This document shows, piece by piece, positions 23,805-35,895 of a stretch of DNA of 64,000 nt (within the stretch, counting starts at the first letter, position 1; every line of letters begins with the position of its first letter). The notes under the pieces are model-generated. The model did no database searches and was not told the origin of the DNA. It saw only the letters and a list, made by a program, of their open reading frames with translations. The position numbers and the translations under genes were made by a program. Source of the DNA: Pomacea canaliculata (lineage: Eukaryota > Mollusca > Gastropoda > Architaenioglossa > Ampullariidae). The DNA is taken from the NCBI RefSeq assembly GCF_003073045.1, contig NC_037597.1, forward strand, positions 24,442,158 to 24,506,157. Direction: 5' to 3'.

Positions 23805-24510
23805 TGATTTTCGACTTTCAGAAGAACAAGCCTGAGACATTCATCAGTATTATGATGCTTTCAAGAGAGTAAGAGCTCTCTCCTCTTCACTCAATTATAT
23901 TAATCATTAAGAAATTTATCCCTTTTTCTTTCATCTTTTGGTTTCACAACCTTCCCCCAGGTAGCAGGAACAGTCTTGTCTCCCTTGTTTACATCTGTCC
24001 AAGATTATCTGATTCAGGCAGAAGAACTTGGCAGCCTTGTGTCATCAACAAATCTTTAGGAAGTCATCCCGCATTCTCACTATTTCTTTTGTAATCCCCA
24101 CTGTAGTAGAGGGCTCTGAATGTTGAATGCTGTTGTAGTATCCTAGGAACAAAAGTGTGAATACAGGCCCCAGGGAACCGGGCACGAGGGCGAGAGTTAA
24201 CCTCAATCCTCACTACCCTCTTCAACATAAGTTACAGAAGAACCACAAGTACAATACTCACACGAGGATCACACACTTTACTACGTAGTACACGAGACCC
24301 TACCCCTGCTGTTTCCCGAACATAAAACTCGACTAGTGATGTCACCTATAGAAAGATTTAATGAACATAAAAACATGCAGAGTACATACGATGTCTAAGC
24401 GGGGTAGTCCCAGTGCTATCCGTGCTAAGTGTACTTCCACTATTCCAGTGCTGTTATCTCTCTATCTTTTCCATTCACTCTTGCACGCCCACGAACTTAG
24501 CTCTGATGTT
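23805..24510 (+). mobile_element. LINE C-terminal fragment plus linked repeat, third copy
   Basis: The segment TTTTCGACTTTCAGAA to about 24100 repeats the LINE tail at 18230-18660 with an internal loss of the LLYLLRKL-coding part. The following 24112-24510 matches 17590-18005. It has no open frame of note. Confidence 0.65.
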
Positions 24511-26353
24511 GAAGCTGTTCTTGTTAGCGTTGATTGACAATGATGGTTTGGTGGAGAACAATACTTCTCCCGACAGTCACGACACTCTGATGATTTTCCT
24601 CGAAAGTGTTGTTCCGCCTGTTCGTCATCCTTTCTGTTCCATCTACCAACCTCGTCAGAGAGCGACGACTGGTCTCCCGGCAACACAGAGTCGAGCTTGT
24701 CCCAGTCCAGGGACACACACATGGTGTTTCCGACGACTGCAATGTCACGTAAGCCGCCGAACAAACACTATCTCCAGACAAAGTTCTTCGATTTCTTAGA
24801 GTGCGGCGAACACAGCAGAAGTTCTCCTCCCTTGAGAACGATGACTTCTGCTCTTGAGGTCGAACGTCTAACTCTCACAGGTAGTGCAAGCTGGTTCTTT
24901 GATTTCCTACAGCCTACAACACCTCTACACTGGCATATACGCTCCCCTTTCCTTCGGTAAAGCCTCTCGCTAGCCTTAATTGGGGCGATTGGTGCTTACC
25001 CATTTAAATTACCCCATGACACCCATGTGCTAAAAGAAAAATCCCTGATAACACTCAAATAGGGGACGTAACAATCCTCAGTTATTTCCATAAGTTCATT
25101 GCCACATAACAAATGTGAAGGACAAATTCAAGAATTCGAAACCAAGCGGCTAAGAAACCCAATTACCTACAAGGAACACAAGTCCTACAATTTTATAAGG
25201 AGCTTGGTCGGCGCCCTCACGGGATACCAAAAAACCCCTTCTGCACCAAGAATCTGTCCAAGATGGTCTGGCTCTGCCATGTCACCTAGCAACACACTCT
25301 GTCTAAACCCGTTCTTCAAGTCATCGACGGAAAGGATGTCAACATTGAGGTGGACAAGGAACTTATTGTGTGCTTTGTGCTCCAAGGTTCTAAACCAATA
25401 GTCCGCTGTTTTAAACTTCTTCCTACCCTGAACCAAGAAGAAACTATTTTGTTCGACCTTTGAACGAGCGATAACTTCTTGCTAGTCAAGAATGATACTA
25501 AAATCAGCGTTGATTGCCATTCGTAAGGAAACAGGTTCCGATCGTCCCATGAAGCTACACTTCTTGGGGTGTGACAAAGCCCTCTAAATATTACTAACTC
25601 TGCAACAAAGTACTATAACTGTCACTGAGCATTAATAAGACATCGAAGCATAATTACTAACACAACTTTACTCGAAGGACGGTTAATGCTGGCTGTCTGG
25701 CATTGATAATAGAGCCTCCCAAGCGAGGAAACACACACGAAGCCAATCAACTGCCTACTTCGATTTTTTCGGATAATTTACTGGACATAGTTTAAGCTGT
25801 ATTTTGTTTTGATTATATCTCTAGTTGAATTCCAATCAGCTGATTAGTCACAAGACAGCAAGAGTGATAGACAGATAAACCTTAGGACAAGTCATTGTTA
25901 TCTTGTGAGTAAGATGTGAGACAAGGAGTTATTTTTCCTCTTTATACATTTAGACGCTTTTGTTTGACTGCGCAGGGATACTGTCAGCACAGAATACCGT
26001 TGGAGGAAACAATATTCATCTCAATATTCTTTCTCTCCAGAACTGATACATCATGGTAAACGGGTTTTTTTTTAAAAAAAAAAAGGTTAGTCCTAGGAAT
26101 ATTCCGACACAGGTATACCTCGTAATGTTCCCAGCCAAGATCAACTTGTCAAACAGAACAGAAGCTCTTTAAAGCTTATCAATTTAACTGCAGCGCTTAC
26201 CTGCAGCAAACCAAGTCTATACTTGTTTTTAAAAAAATGTCAAAAAGCCTTTTAATCTTTCATAGCTACCAATAAAAGTCAATATTACTACTGTGCAAGC
26301 ATTTAAATATTTTTTTCAGAAATAGTACACTTCATTCGGTGTTTTTCTGTCAT
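24511..26353. other. spacer within duplicated block 2
   Basis: Partly unique (24520-24900, 25000-25330) and partly matching block 1. Open frames on both strands (24413-24799) show no family resemblance and are not conserved in block 1. Confidence 0.5.
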
Positions 26354-27924
26354 TTAATTGATAATGGGCTTGATTTTTAAGTGTTGTAATTTTCTATTAT
26401 CGGATTCTAGTAATAGTTTTAGTTCGTTACGGAATCTGGACGACATAGTAATATAGACGAAGAAGTTGGTTGACGAGTTGAACATGGTGATAACAAATCC
26501 TATCATGTTGGTGGCGAGAAAGAGGTTGCACTGCTTGCCATCCGAGCGATATTCCACGACAGTGAATCGTGTCAAGCCCATGGCCACATTAGGAGATGTG
26601 CACAGGATGTAGACACAAGATACCACCACCAGCATCCTCATCAGCACCTTCTGACCTTTCAGGTATGATCTGCCTCTGTGGGCAAAAAAAAAAAAAAGTT
26701 CTTGTGACTAGAGATGCTACAGTTGTACTAATGAGAAAGTCTCAAAATTCGATCCCAGATAAGTCGTAACCCAAAAATACTTCTAAATATAACTTTGTCT
26801 GATCTTTCCAGCTTTGTGTTATCAAGCTTAAACACTGTCTTAAAAATAAATTAAAAATAAACATTTAAAAGAAGCTGTCAGAGAGAAGTCAGTAGAGGAG
26901 AGTATAGAACTTCACCACAAATTGTAAAATTTTCTTGTTTTGAAATTCCTATTCTGTTTCCCTTAAAATTAACTTCTTCGTCTAGTGGTGGAGCAACTCT
27001 GGTTAAAAACAAATCTTTCACAAAGCTTTGACGACATAGATGACAAAAAGTCGTTTTTATGATAAAGCTTTGTACCCACCTGGTTGTTGATTTTCTCCAC
27101 GACACAGAACTCTGTAATTTAGCTACTGTAATTATTGTCGCTAAAACGACAACTACAAAATTGAGAAACGAAACGACAGACAGCACGATGTCTTCGATGA
27201 TTCTGAAGATGTCGTGACTAAGATACAGTTCGGAAATTGTCGCAGAAACAATAGTTCCGTTAGTAACTGGATCCCTGGAGACTAATATTGTCTCTTTGAA
27301 AGCAAATACACTGCACATCCCTTGTAAAAGGAAGAAGGTGAGAGCGAGGATGATGGCCATGGTCTTGGTGCTGATGAGTGTGGCGGCCTTCATGGGGAAC
27401 ATGACACACACGCACCGCTCGACGGCGATGATCATCGTCACACACCCGGACACGTACGCAGACCCATAAATAAAATTTAGACACCTTGCTAGCAACGTCC
27501 ACCTAAAAAAACTTACCTGGCTTGGCATAAATGTTCCTAAGAAGCAGTATGAAATCATTATAAACTGAGCTGTGACATACAAAAGGTCAACAAAGGCGAG
27601 ACAGAAGAGACAGAGGTTCATCCGATCTCGCAGTCCCTGACGATAGAAGATGACCATGGTGACGATGTTAGTGGGTGCACCGATAAAGAAAAAAGAAGGC
27701 AATAAAACACACTGCATAGCCCTGTCGATCTTCTTAGAAGTCTCGGGACCCATGATGTTATCAGGGTGGCTCCAGCAGTTGTATCCTAAGCTCGTATCTG
27801 CCCCAGGCATATTGTGATTGACAGACGAATTAGAGGTAAAAATAATTTCAACATAACCCGAATTGGTTTTAGTATAATGCTGTTCATTTAAGATACTAAC
27901 GTCTGACATTGCAGCAGTGGTCAT
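26354..27924 (-). CDS. class A GPCR, array copy 6, intact
   Basis: Exon 1 is 27080-27924 (donor CAG|GTGGGT), exon 2 is 26354-26675 (acceptor CACAG|AGG), intron 404 bp, 388 aa, with the same exon lengths as copy 5. Landmarks match copy 5: GAPTN, LAFVDL, VERC, CTSP, NSSTNFFVY. Differences cluster in the N-terminus and extracellular loops, as expected if ligand-contacting surfaces vary. The intron is longer than that of copy 5 because of an inserted segment (26799-27073). If the intron is retained, the open frame runs on for about 67 codons past the donor to a stop at 26878, which would give a five-helix product; the spliced form is favoured because its phase and sites match every other copy. 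Confidence 0.88.
26799..27073. mobile_element. 275-bp insertion in the intron of GPCR copy 6
   Basis: Copy 5 reads AATATAACTTTGTACCCACC here without interruption. Copy 6 reads AATATAACTTTGT, then about 275 bases, then GCTTTGTACCCACC. CTTTGT is therefore repeated at both edges (26793-26798 and 27068-27073), as expected for a target-site duplication. The insert has no recognised family and no evident inverted ends. Confidence 0.6.
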
Positions 27925-28664
27925 CTTCTCAAACTACGGAAGAAGACTACCCTGAACCATTGCACCTTAACTGTCAATTTTACTTGCTGCTTTATGTCCA
28001 GTATCGAATGTTTATGTGACCAGTACTGTAAACAGATTTCACGACCAGGTAAATTGCTGTTACAGAAGAAGAGTTTCAACTCATAGCCTTGGGTGCAAAT
28101 TAGGTTCCACTCCACCTCTGGACCACGAATCTTTTCGTCGGGCCATATCTAGAAGCAATGAATTCATTTTCCCATTTTTAATCTTTCTTTGACTTAAAAT
28201 TTTGTCTTTATATATATGCTCGTACAATTTTTTTATTTGCATGTGTTTTTGTACATGTGGAAGAAGGAAAGTAAGAGAGGTCTTCCAGATAAACAATTTA
28301 TTTAACAGGTAGGGTCACAAATTTTGCATCACAGAGCAGGATAAAAATGAAAATAACATATATGATTAACGAAAAATTAAATATTTTTACAATTTTATTT
28401 TTAAAAATTTTCATTGCAAATACTGGACTATTGTATTATTCTTGTAATTTTCCTTCCATCAATTAGCTTGCGTCATGCATACTTTTCAGAATCATCTATT
28501 ATTTGAATTTTGCTTACGAGTTTTGCTTTTTATAATTTGAACATTATATCCTATTAGTTTTATTAGCTCAAATTTCTTGCTACCATGATTATATATAGAG
28601 ATTTTCTACCTGTTCATTTTTTTTTTTTTTTTTTTTGTCTGGTTCAGAACTCTAGTGTACATCG

Positions 28665-28674
28665 CTGGGTGTGG
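28665..28674 (-). promoter_or_regulatory. shared CACCC-type motif upstream of copy 6
   Basis: CTGGGTGTGG on the plus strand, 741 bases before the ATG, then CACTTGCAAAGAAAA and ATCTTCAAGAAC as in copy 5. A poly-T run (28617-28636) lies just before it. Confidence 0.35.
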
Positions 28675-29030
28675 TTCACTTGCAAAGAAAAGGTCAGATC
28701 TTCAAGAACTGTTTGATAGATTGAGATAATTCTAGGCATGGAAATCGACAACATAAGTAAATAATGATTCTCTTCATTAAAATTTATAAAACTACTTATT
28801 TTTATAATTTACCAATTTCCACACTGTGTTCTGAATAAGCGATACTTTTTCATTCTCAATCCATTAATTTACATTTATTTACTTATGTGTGTCTGCACTG
28901 TGTTCTAAGATAATACTTTGGCATCAAGCTCTATGAAAAAAAAATGTTAAAAACACAACTTGAGCTTTATATTTCGTTTTGTTTTATTCTGCTAAAATCT
29001 TTACAAGAAGGAACGCAAAACAGAAAAAAA

Positions 29031-31573
29031 CTAGAATGTAATTGAAGTTTTACAATTCCTGATATTACTGTAAATATTTCGGGTAAGAAAATCTGTCTCT
29101 TGTTCGTCCGTTCACCCGTCATTGAATCAATCAGCCAACCAGCTAGGAGGTATTGTTTGTTCTAAAATCGCTATTTTCTTCCATTCTCTAGGATATGAGA
29201 ACATCCCCGAATCCGCTCTAGTTATCAACTGATAGTGATGGCAGTCGCGGTCGCGATCCTTTCAACGTTTTTGTAAAGATCATAATAACGAGCATTAAAT
29301 AAAATATATTCAGGACCGGCTTAAAGAATGCCATAGGCTGACAACAGTAGCTGAGGTAGGTAATTGTTTTCACGGAGTCAGGGTGCAATGTTAATAATGT
29401 CAAAGAATGTAAAGGAGTTGTAAGGTGGATCTATGAATACTATTATTTCTATTTACAAGGCTGTTCGTGTCGGTAAGAATGTTAGTGTCAAGAGTTACTG
29501 TGTTTATCTCTGATTCACTTTTACTTTTCCACCATCCCTAGTTCACTGGTGTCAAGACATTTACCACATTTTTAAGATATTTAATAAGCAAGTAATTGCA
29601 TGACAGCTGGCTGTTATTGTTATGGATATACAATCCTAGGTAAGTGATTACGACTGGATATATTTGATATACAATCCTATGCGGGTTATTACATCTGAAT
29701 AATAAGGATGTTTAATTCTACTTAGGTAATTACTTTTACGTAATTTGAAGAACAGAGGGAATAAAGTTGATGTTGATTTGTTTTTTACTGACTGATTATT
29801 AAATGATCCATACGACATTAATTGTTGGTGTTTTAGTAAATTCTGTTTAAAGAAAAGAAAATGCATTACATCACATCCGTCGCTCTCCGCTTCCTTTGGT
29901 TATTTGTTTAGCAACAACAGAAATGAAAGATTAAAATATATGGGAATTTTTCGTGTTTCATGACTTTTCACTAATGTGAAATCGTCTTTCCAATAGAATA
30001 TGCCTTTAAAGGAACATGGCGGCCTGATTATAATGCTCGAGATTGTAAGTTCGACTGTTTTGCCGCCAAACAACTAACATGGAGGGAACTGAGAACTTCA
30101 GCATCGATCATTTACTCCAAAGTTACTATTTCCATTCAAGTTAGGGTTATATCTGGATTATACACCATAGCTCATGTCCAAACTTTTTGTTGTTGTTGTT
30201 GGTAAATTCTGGAATTCAATACCAACTGTCTATCTTGGTACAGATGTTGATTGAAGAGTTTAACTAATTTCTCATTAAGATACAATACATTTATAACTAG
30301 TACAGTGTTTTCAAAAATAAACATGTTTTTGACTCATTTCAGAACTATGAGTATTCTGCCAAAGGTTTGTGTCCTCCGCTCAGTCAGAACTCATAAATGA
30401 CCTTAGTAAAAGCTTTACAAAACTTTTCAAATTCTCGAAAGTGTACGAATTGTCCCATAAGCATTTCCCGTTTACATAGTATATACCCTATGTCTATAAT
30501 TATCCCAGTCTTCAAGTCACAGAGTTGAAAGACGAAGAGAGAAAGAAAGAAATTGTATGAGTGAGACAGAAAGAGGTTCAGGTAGAAAAAAGTAGACAAA
30601 GAAAAGAGGGACGGAAAAAATATTCTTTCATACATGCTCGTGATAAATACGACATAAACGGTAAAGTTAAGGGTTAAAGACTAAGGATGGTTTTCGATAA
30701 TAGTGGGGAGAACGGAAAATGAATAATGCTGAATGATGCCAAATCTCCAATAATGCCAAATGCCAAATAATGAAGCCCTAAAGGTTTACAACAACCGGAG
30801 CCATATCTGTAAGGCATAAATAAGATTATTCCCAGAGTACTGGAGTTACTGGCACTAGAGTTGTGAGGGTCCTGCGATTAAAAGTTTGCACAGACTTAAA
30901 GACTATATGATAATGTAGATGTCCTGGTATTGTCTATGGTTTATATTTATTGCCACACAACACTCAAAAGGCAATTGAAAGATTCTATGATTGTCCCGGG
31001 GTTGTGGATAGGGAAGGTAAGCAAATCCAGAATACTTGGAATTTATACATCAGACTCCTTAAAACAACAGGTCACTGGGTTATTTGACATCAATTCATCA
31101 ATAAATCACTGATCTGAAACTAATCACTAACCTCAAACACTGCTTGAAGCCAATTAGCCGCCATATAGTAACTCGTAAGGACATACATCACTTCTTCGAT
31201 ATGTAATTTATCATCTCCCATAAAGTGCCAGCGTTGAATTCTTTTTGCTTATTAAAAGTCCTTTAGGGTTTTTATTTCAAAACTAAGACGATAGGTGTCA
31301 GTCTTCGTGGCTTTGGCAAGTTTTCTTATTTTGTACTCGTTTCAGATGAATGCAATAAAAGAAATAAAATTGCTTTTAAAGTACAAAACTTTACTAGTTC
31401 GCTGTTAGGACTTGCATAAATTCGTTATCAGAGCAGTTGAACCCTTTTAACTACATTCAGGTTTTAGGGGTCTTGAACTGCGATCTGAATCTGGTTCCGT
31501 GGATTTTCATCTGTCTCATAGATAAAGTTAACAACCATGAAGATGTAAACCTTTTTTATGTCTGGCCAAGCTG
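29031..31573. other. spacer between GPCR copies 6 and 7
   Basis: AT-rich. No gene supported. A short frame at 30080 (begins MEGTENFSID) ends after 22 codons with no convincing donor. A TGCCAAAT/AATAATGCC repeat patch lies near 30730-30775. Confidence 0.5.
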
Positions 31574-32049
31574 CTATCTGATTGGTTTACTGGCGCTGAC
31601 GGCGGTGGATCTCATGGAAATGTTGCCACCGAGCAGAAACGTCTTCAGCTCCTGACGAAAGCGGGAGGACATCGTGAGGTAGACGAAGAAGTTGATGGAC
31701 GAGTTGATCATGACGGTCAGAAACCCAAACAAATGTGTTGCCGTGAATACATTGCAGTTTGGTCCATCTGATCGAAATGCAGGGTCTGAGAATCTTGCCA
31801 GCGATAAGGCCACGTTAGGAGCCGTGCACAGGATGTAGATGAAGGACACCACCACCAGCATCCTCATCAGCACCGTCTGACCCTTTAGGTACGAGCTGCC
31901 ACTACACAAAGGAGACAAACTGGTCTACTACTTAGGTGAAGGTTCATATAAATCCACAGGGTCGTATTTCTAAAGTGAAAGTAAGTTTCTATGCAATAGG
32001 CAGTCATGATAAAAGTTATCTATGTAGTCACGAAGGACTTCAACACCCG

Positions 32050-32080
<31 letters not shown>

Positions 32081-33100
32081 GAGACTTTACCCTAGAGAAT
32101 TTTTATCACTTCCTTGTAACTATAATCGCAGGGGTAAGGCATTATTTGTTATATCTGGAAACCGCTTTATAACCATGGAAACAAACCCTTCATTTATTCT
32201 GGATGACGACCAACCCTCGTTAAAGAATCACAGTTTTAAGTGCAGGAAAGTAAGAGAAAAATGTATGAGGATGTTAGCTTTTTTAAAATTAAAAGCTGAA
32301 AACGTAGGGTTAAGTGTTCACTTAACCCACCTGCTAGTAGACTGTCGCCATGCCATAGCGCTTCGTAGCCCCATGATTGTGAGGGATGTGGTCAATACTA
32401 CGACAGAAAAACAAAAGATGGAAATTAGCGATAATACAATATTCTCGATGATACTGAACATGTCGGTGCTAAGGAATAATGCGGTGGTGCTCAGCATGAC
32501 GACCCTTCTTCCAGTCACATCGTCTTTCGTGGACACCACCGTCTCCTTTATGATATACACGCCGCACAAAATGTTTATTAATAAGATTGACGAAGCCAGA
32601 AGAATTGTCATTGTTTTCGTGCTTATAACAGTCGCCGACTTCATGGGAAACAAGATGCACACGCATCTGTCGGTGGCGATGATCATGGTCAGCCAACCAG
32701 ACGAGTAACCAAACCCGTACACAAAGTTCAAAAAATTCTTCATGAGCGTTTGTTTCCAGAAATGTTCTTCTTCCGGCAGAAAAACGGCGATGAAGCAGTA
32801 GGAGACCGTTCCCAGCACAGCTGTGACATACATGAGGTCAACGAAGGCGAGACAGAAGAGACAGAGGTTCATCCGGTCTCGCAGTCCCTGACGATAGAAG
32901 ACGATCATGCTGAGGATGTTGGTCGGGGCGCCGACAAAGAAGAGAGAAGGCATAAGACCGCACTGAAGGATTTTAGTGTTTAGCTTGCGAGCCTCGTAAC
33001 TCATGATGTTGCCGGGGTCCTCAAAGCATTGTGGGTACCTGCTAACGGTAAGTCCGGTGACAGCATAGGATGTCTGGTTAGTCTCATTAACACTCATCAT
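31574..33100 (-). CDS. class A GPCR, array copy 7, intact and most divergent
   Basis: Exon 1 is 32331-33100 (donor CAG|GTGGGT), exon 2 is 31574-31901 (acceptor TGTAG|TGG), intron 429 bp, 365 aa. Landmarks: GAPTN in TM1, LAFVDL in TM2, CTAP in TM6, NSSINFFVY in TM7 followed by SSRFRQEL. It is the only copy with an Asp in the TM3 motif (TDRC where others have ERC), and it has VCILFPMKSA in loop 2 and MAWRQSTS at the exon junction where others have a W-R-K motif. TM3 holds SSGWLTM where others have SGCLTM or a similar Cys. The N-terminus is shorter, with NETN and NQTS glycosylation sites. Confidence 0.87.
32052..32080. repeat. poly-T tract within the intron of copy 7
   Basis: 29 consecutive T residues (poly-A in gene sense), possibly the tail of a small retroposed insert. 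Confidence 0.9.
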
Positions 33101-33343
33101 TGGACTGTGAAAATGAATTACAGAGACAACAGGGGATCTTTCTTTTGGATCACTTTGGCAAGCAGTACATTGCCATTACAGTGCTTTAAAGTATGCTCAG
33201 TGCAAAACTCTACTCTCGCTCAAAAAAGACTAATATTTTGTTCATATATATATATACTGGACGCACACGCGTCTTTGTGCATGTGTTGTTTTTTGTTTGT
33301 TTTTGCTTGCACTCACGTACGCACGCAGACAGTGAGAGCGTAT

Positions 33344-33353
33344 TTGGGTGTGG
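33344..33353 (-). promoter_or_regulatory. shared CACCC-type motif upstream of copy 7
   Basis: TTGGGTGTGG on the plus strand, 244 bases before the ATG, followed by CTCTCAAGAG and TTTTAAGAAC. It matches the core of the motif upstream of copies 3-6 with one change at the first base. Confidence 0.3.
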
Positions 33354-35739
33354 CTCTCAAGAGCTGTACAAATTTTAAGAACTTTGATAATTTTTTTACC
33401 TTATTACCTTATCAAATAATATTTAAAGAAATAAAATTATTCTGGCTTATCAAGTAATATTTAAAGAAATAATTATGTTCCTTCGTTAAAGCTATTATCA
33501 TTGTCACAAAAATGGTAGTTAAAAGAAAATAGAAATAATCACACTTTAAAATTACAGTAGTCATAGTTGTTCAAATAGCTATCAACAGTTTTATTGGCAG
33601 CAACCACTTTGTTTTTCTATCTGAAAACTGCTTCAACAGATTCTTACAGACATGAAATCAAATAAAATAACAAAGACTGGTTTATTTTTCCCTTTTAACA
33701 TTTATTCAAGAATCATTATTGGAGTACTGCTGCAAGTTGTTGATGCTAATGGTATGCATGAAAATACAAAACTGGACGGAAAATTGGAATAATTGTATTT
33801 GCTTCACATTGAAATTTCATCTCATAATCACACGAAAGTACGCTGTCTGCGTTAATCTTGTAAAAGTAAATAGTTCCAAGCAAATTTTCACGAGGTTCGC
33901 AAAGCGCAGTAATATAAAACATACAACACTTAGTAATAATAACACCATCTTCTCTCAGAATGTACACTCGAACATCATTTATTATTAATTATCCAGTTGA
34001 TTTATGCATAAACTTGGTGTTTAAACTGTGTCCTAAGTCTCTGCTGTGTCTGTGGAGTTTTAAATGGCAGGATCATCTCTGTGCAGTGTGTTTAATGTGC
34101 TGATGGTGAAGCTCAGTATAATGAGAAGAGGCGACACTTTGTGGATACATCACAACGAGGGACAATGTTAATGTAATATTAGTCACAGCGACTGACAATG
34201 ATAGGTATACATGTGTGAAATTTTATTTGTAAAGACTACAAGAGGTGACCCACGACAATCAGTCTATTTCGATTATAAGGCAGGTTGTATATTTGAAAGT
34301 CTATTAAATAAATTCAAACACGATATCGCTTGATGCCTCAATCAGAGGCTGGACGAAAAAAAATGGTCAGCAACTAACCTGAAACTGTTATTATATTGCT
34401 AAAAGAATATCTGAAAATAAATTGAAGATGATAATGGGGAGTCTTTCGAATTTTCGAACTTGAATTGCTTAAAACAAGTCTTTTCAACCATTTCCATTGT
34501 TCAGATATCTTCCCTTCGGAAAATAGTACCTGCTGTTTAATAGGAAGACACATCGCTTTTAATTATTTATTTATTCCACACAAAAAGCTCATATCTGTTT
34601 TTAAAAACTGATAATTTTATTTGTCTTCTGTTGCACATCTAAAATAAATTACCTCTTATCCTATGATTGCTTAGCTAGCTTGTTTGAATGAATGGTTAGA
34701 TGGATCATCTGATGACCAAAGCAGGTTTAAATAAAGAATGTTGGTCAGTTGCTACTAAGGAGAATAAGCTGATCACATGAAATTAAATTTCTGCATATTT
34801 GTGTAAAGTAAATGGTCGGGTTACGTGACAAACTAGGATTTACAGTCTACATGGAAAATAGTCTGTTAAATAAGTACAAATAGTCACGATATGGCTGAGG
34901 TAGACAGTCTGAACTGCAGGGCTGATGTAGACAGTCTGAAACAGTCTAAAGTGATTGGCCGAGGTAGACAGTCTACACAGTAGTAGCTGATCTTTGTTTC
35001 TATGCCAACAACTTCCACAGAAGAGCACTCGAAAGGATCTCAGCAACATTTCAGTTTATTTCTCGTGTACCTGAAGAATGAATATTCCGAATTCTTACGA
35101 ACTACCTTAATAGTATCCGCTGAACATGAATTCATGTAAAAGATTTCTATACCGCTACTGATCAAAAGGCTTTAAATAACAGATGAAAACGTAAGCAGCA
35201 GAATCACATGTCACAACATGTTCATTATTGTTTTAAAACTACCCATGACCCGTGACTAAGGACACTGACCAGAAAGGTTTGACCATGGCTGTCACAACGG
35301 AATGTCGGACATCTCATTCACTCAAGGCAATGGAGCATTATTTTAACAAAGAACACAACGATTGCCTCGGGCTTCCTGGTCAAAAGACTTTCAAGTGTGG
35401 AGTTATTTGCCATTAATGATTTGCATTTAGAAAACCGGGTGATACGGATATTTATCTTCTTTTGTGTCAGTTGAAATGAGTGTTTGAGTTTGGTAATCAG
35501 ATGACACAATGGAGTAACGCCACAGTATCTGCATATCTTCACCTACTGGTTCGCCATTTTTGTAATGGCCGCGAGCTGTTACACTATATTAAAGCTGTAC
35601 CAACAAATAAACATTACCTTGACAAAGAGAGGTGACAAGTCACCATTCCAAGACTTTTGCATAGCTATCCTTTATGTTTGAGAGGCAAATTCTCCAAATG
35701 CCTAACACAGTCCAGTCCTCTGTGCTCACCATACTTACT

Positions 35740-35895
35740 GTGGGTGGAGCGGATAGCCGAGTGTCAGAGCGTTGGCGCAAGACCTGAGAGCGAGTTGGTT
35801 CAATACCCGATTAGTGCAGCAAACTTCCTCCAGTTGACCCAGGTGACTGAAATGGTCACCTGACTTCTTAGACGGTTGGAGAAAGTAAGGTAAGG
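35740..35895 (+). mobile_element. tRNA-derived SINE
   Basis: GGATAGCCGAGTGTCAGAGC gives a pol III A box and GGTTCAATACCC (35797-35808) a near-perfect B box at tRNA spacing. The body has CCTCCAGTTGACCCAGGTGA and the end has GTAAGGTAAGG. The copy at 61397-61545 in reverse orientation shares head, body and tail. Confidence 0.75.

Larger units (their letters stand above)
23585..29030. repeat. segmental duplication, block 2 (contains GPCR copy 6)
   Basis: Collinear with 18010-22875 but longer, because it carries the full LINE-linked repeat (24105-24510), extra unshared sequence at 24520-24900 and 25000-25330, and a 275-bp insertion in the receptor intron. Non-coding parts have diverged by many point changes and indels, more than the exons. 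Confidence 0.85.

Noticed and set aside
30080..30145. Short frame beginning MEGTENFSID as a homeobox-type first exon
   Set aside because: Stops after 22 codons; no convincing donor before the stop and no downstream exon.
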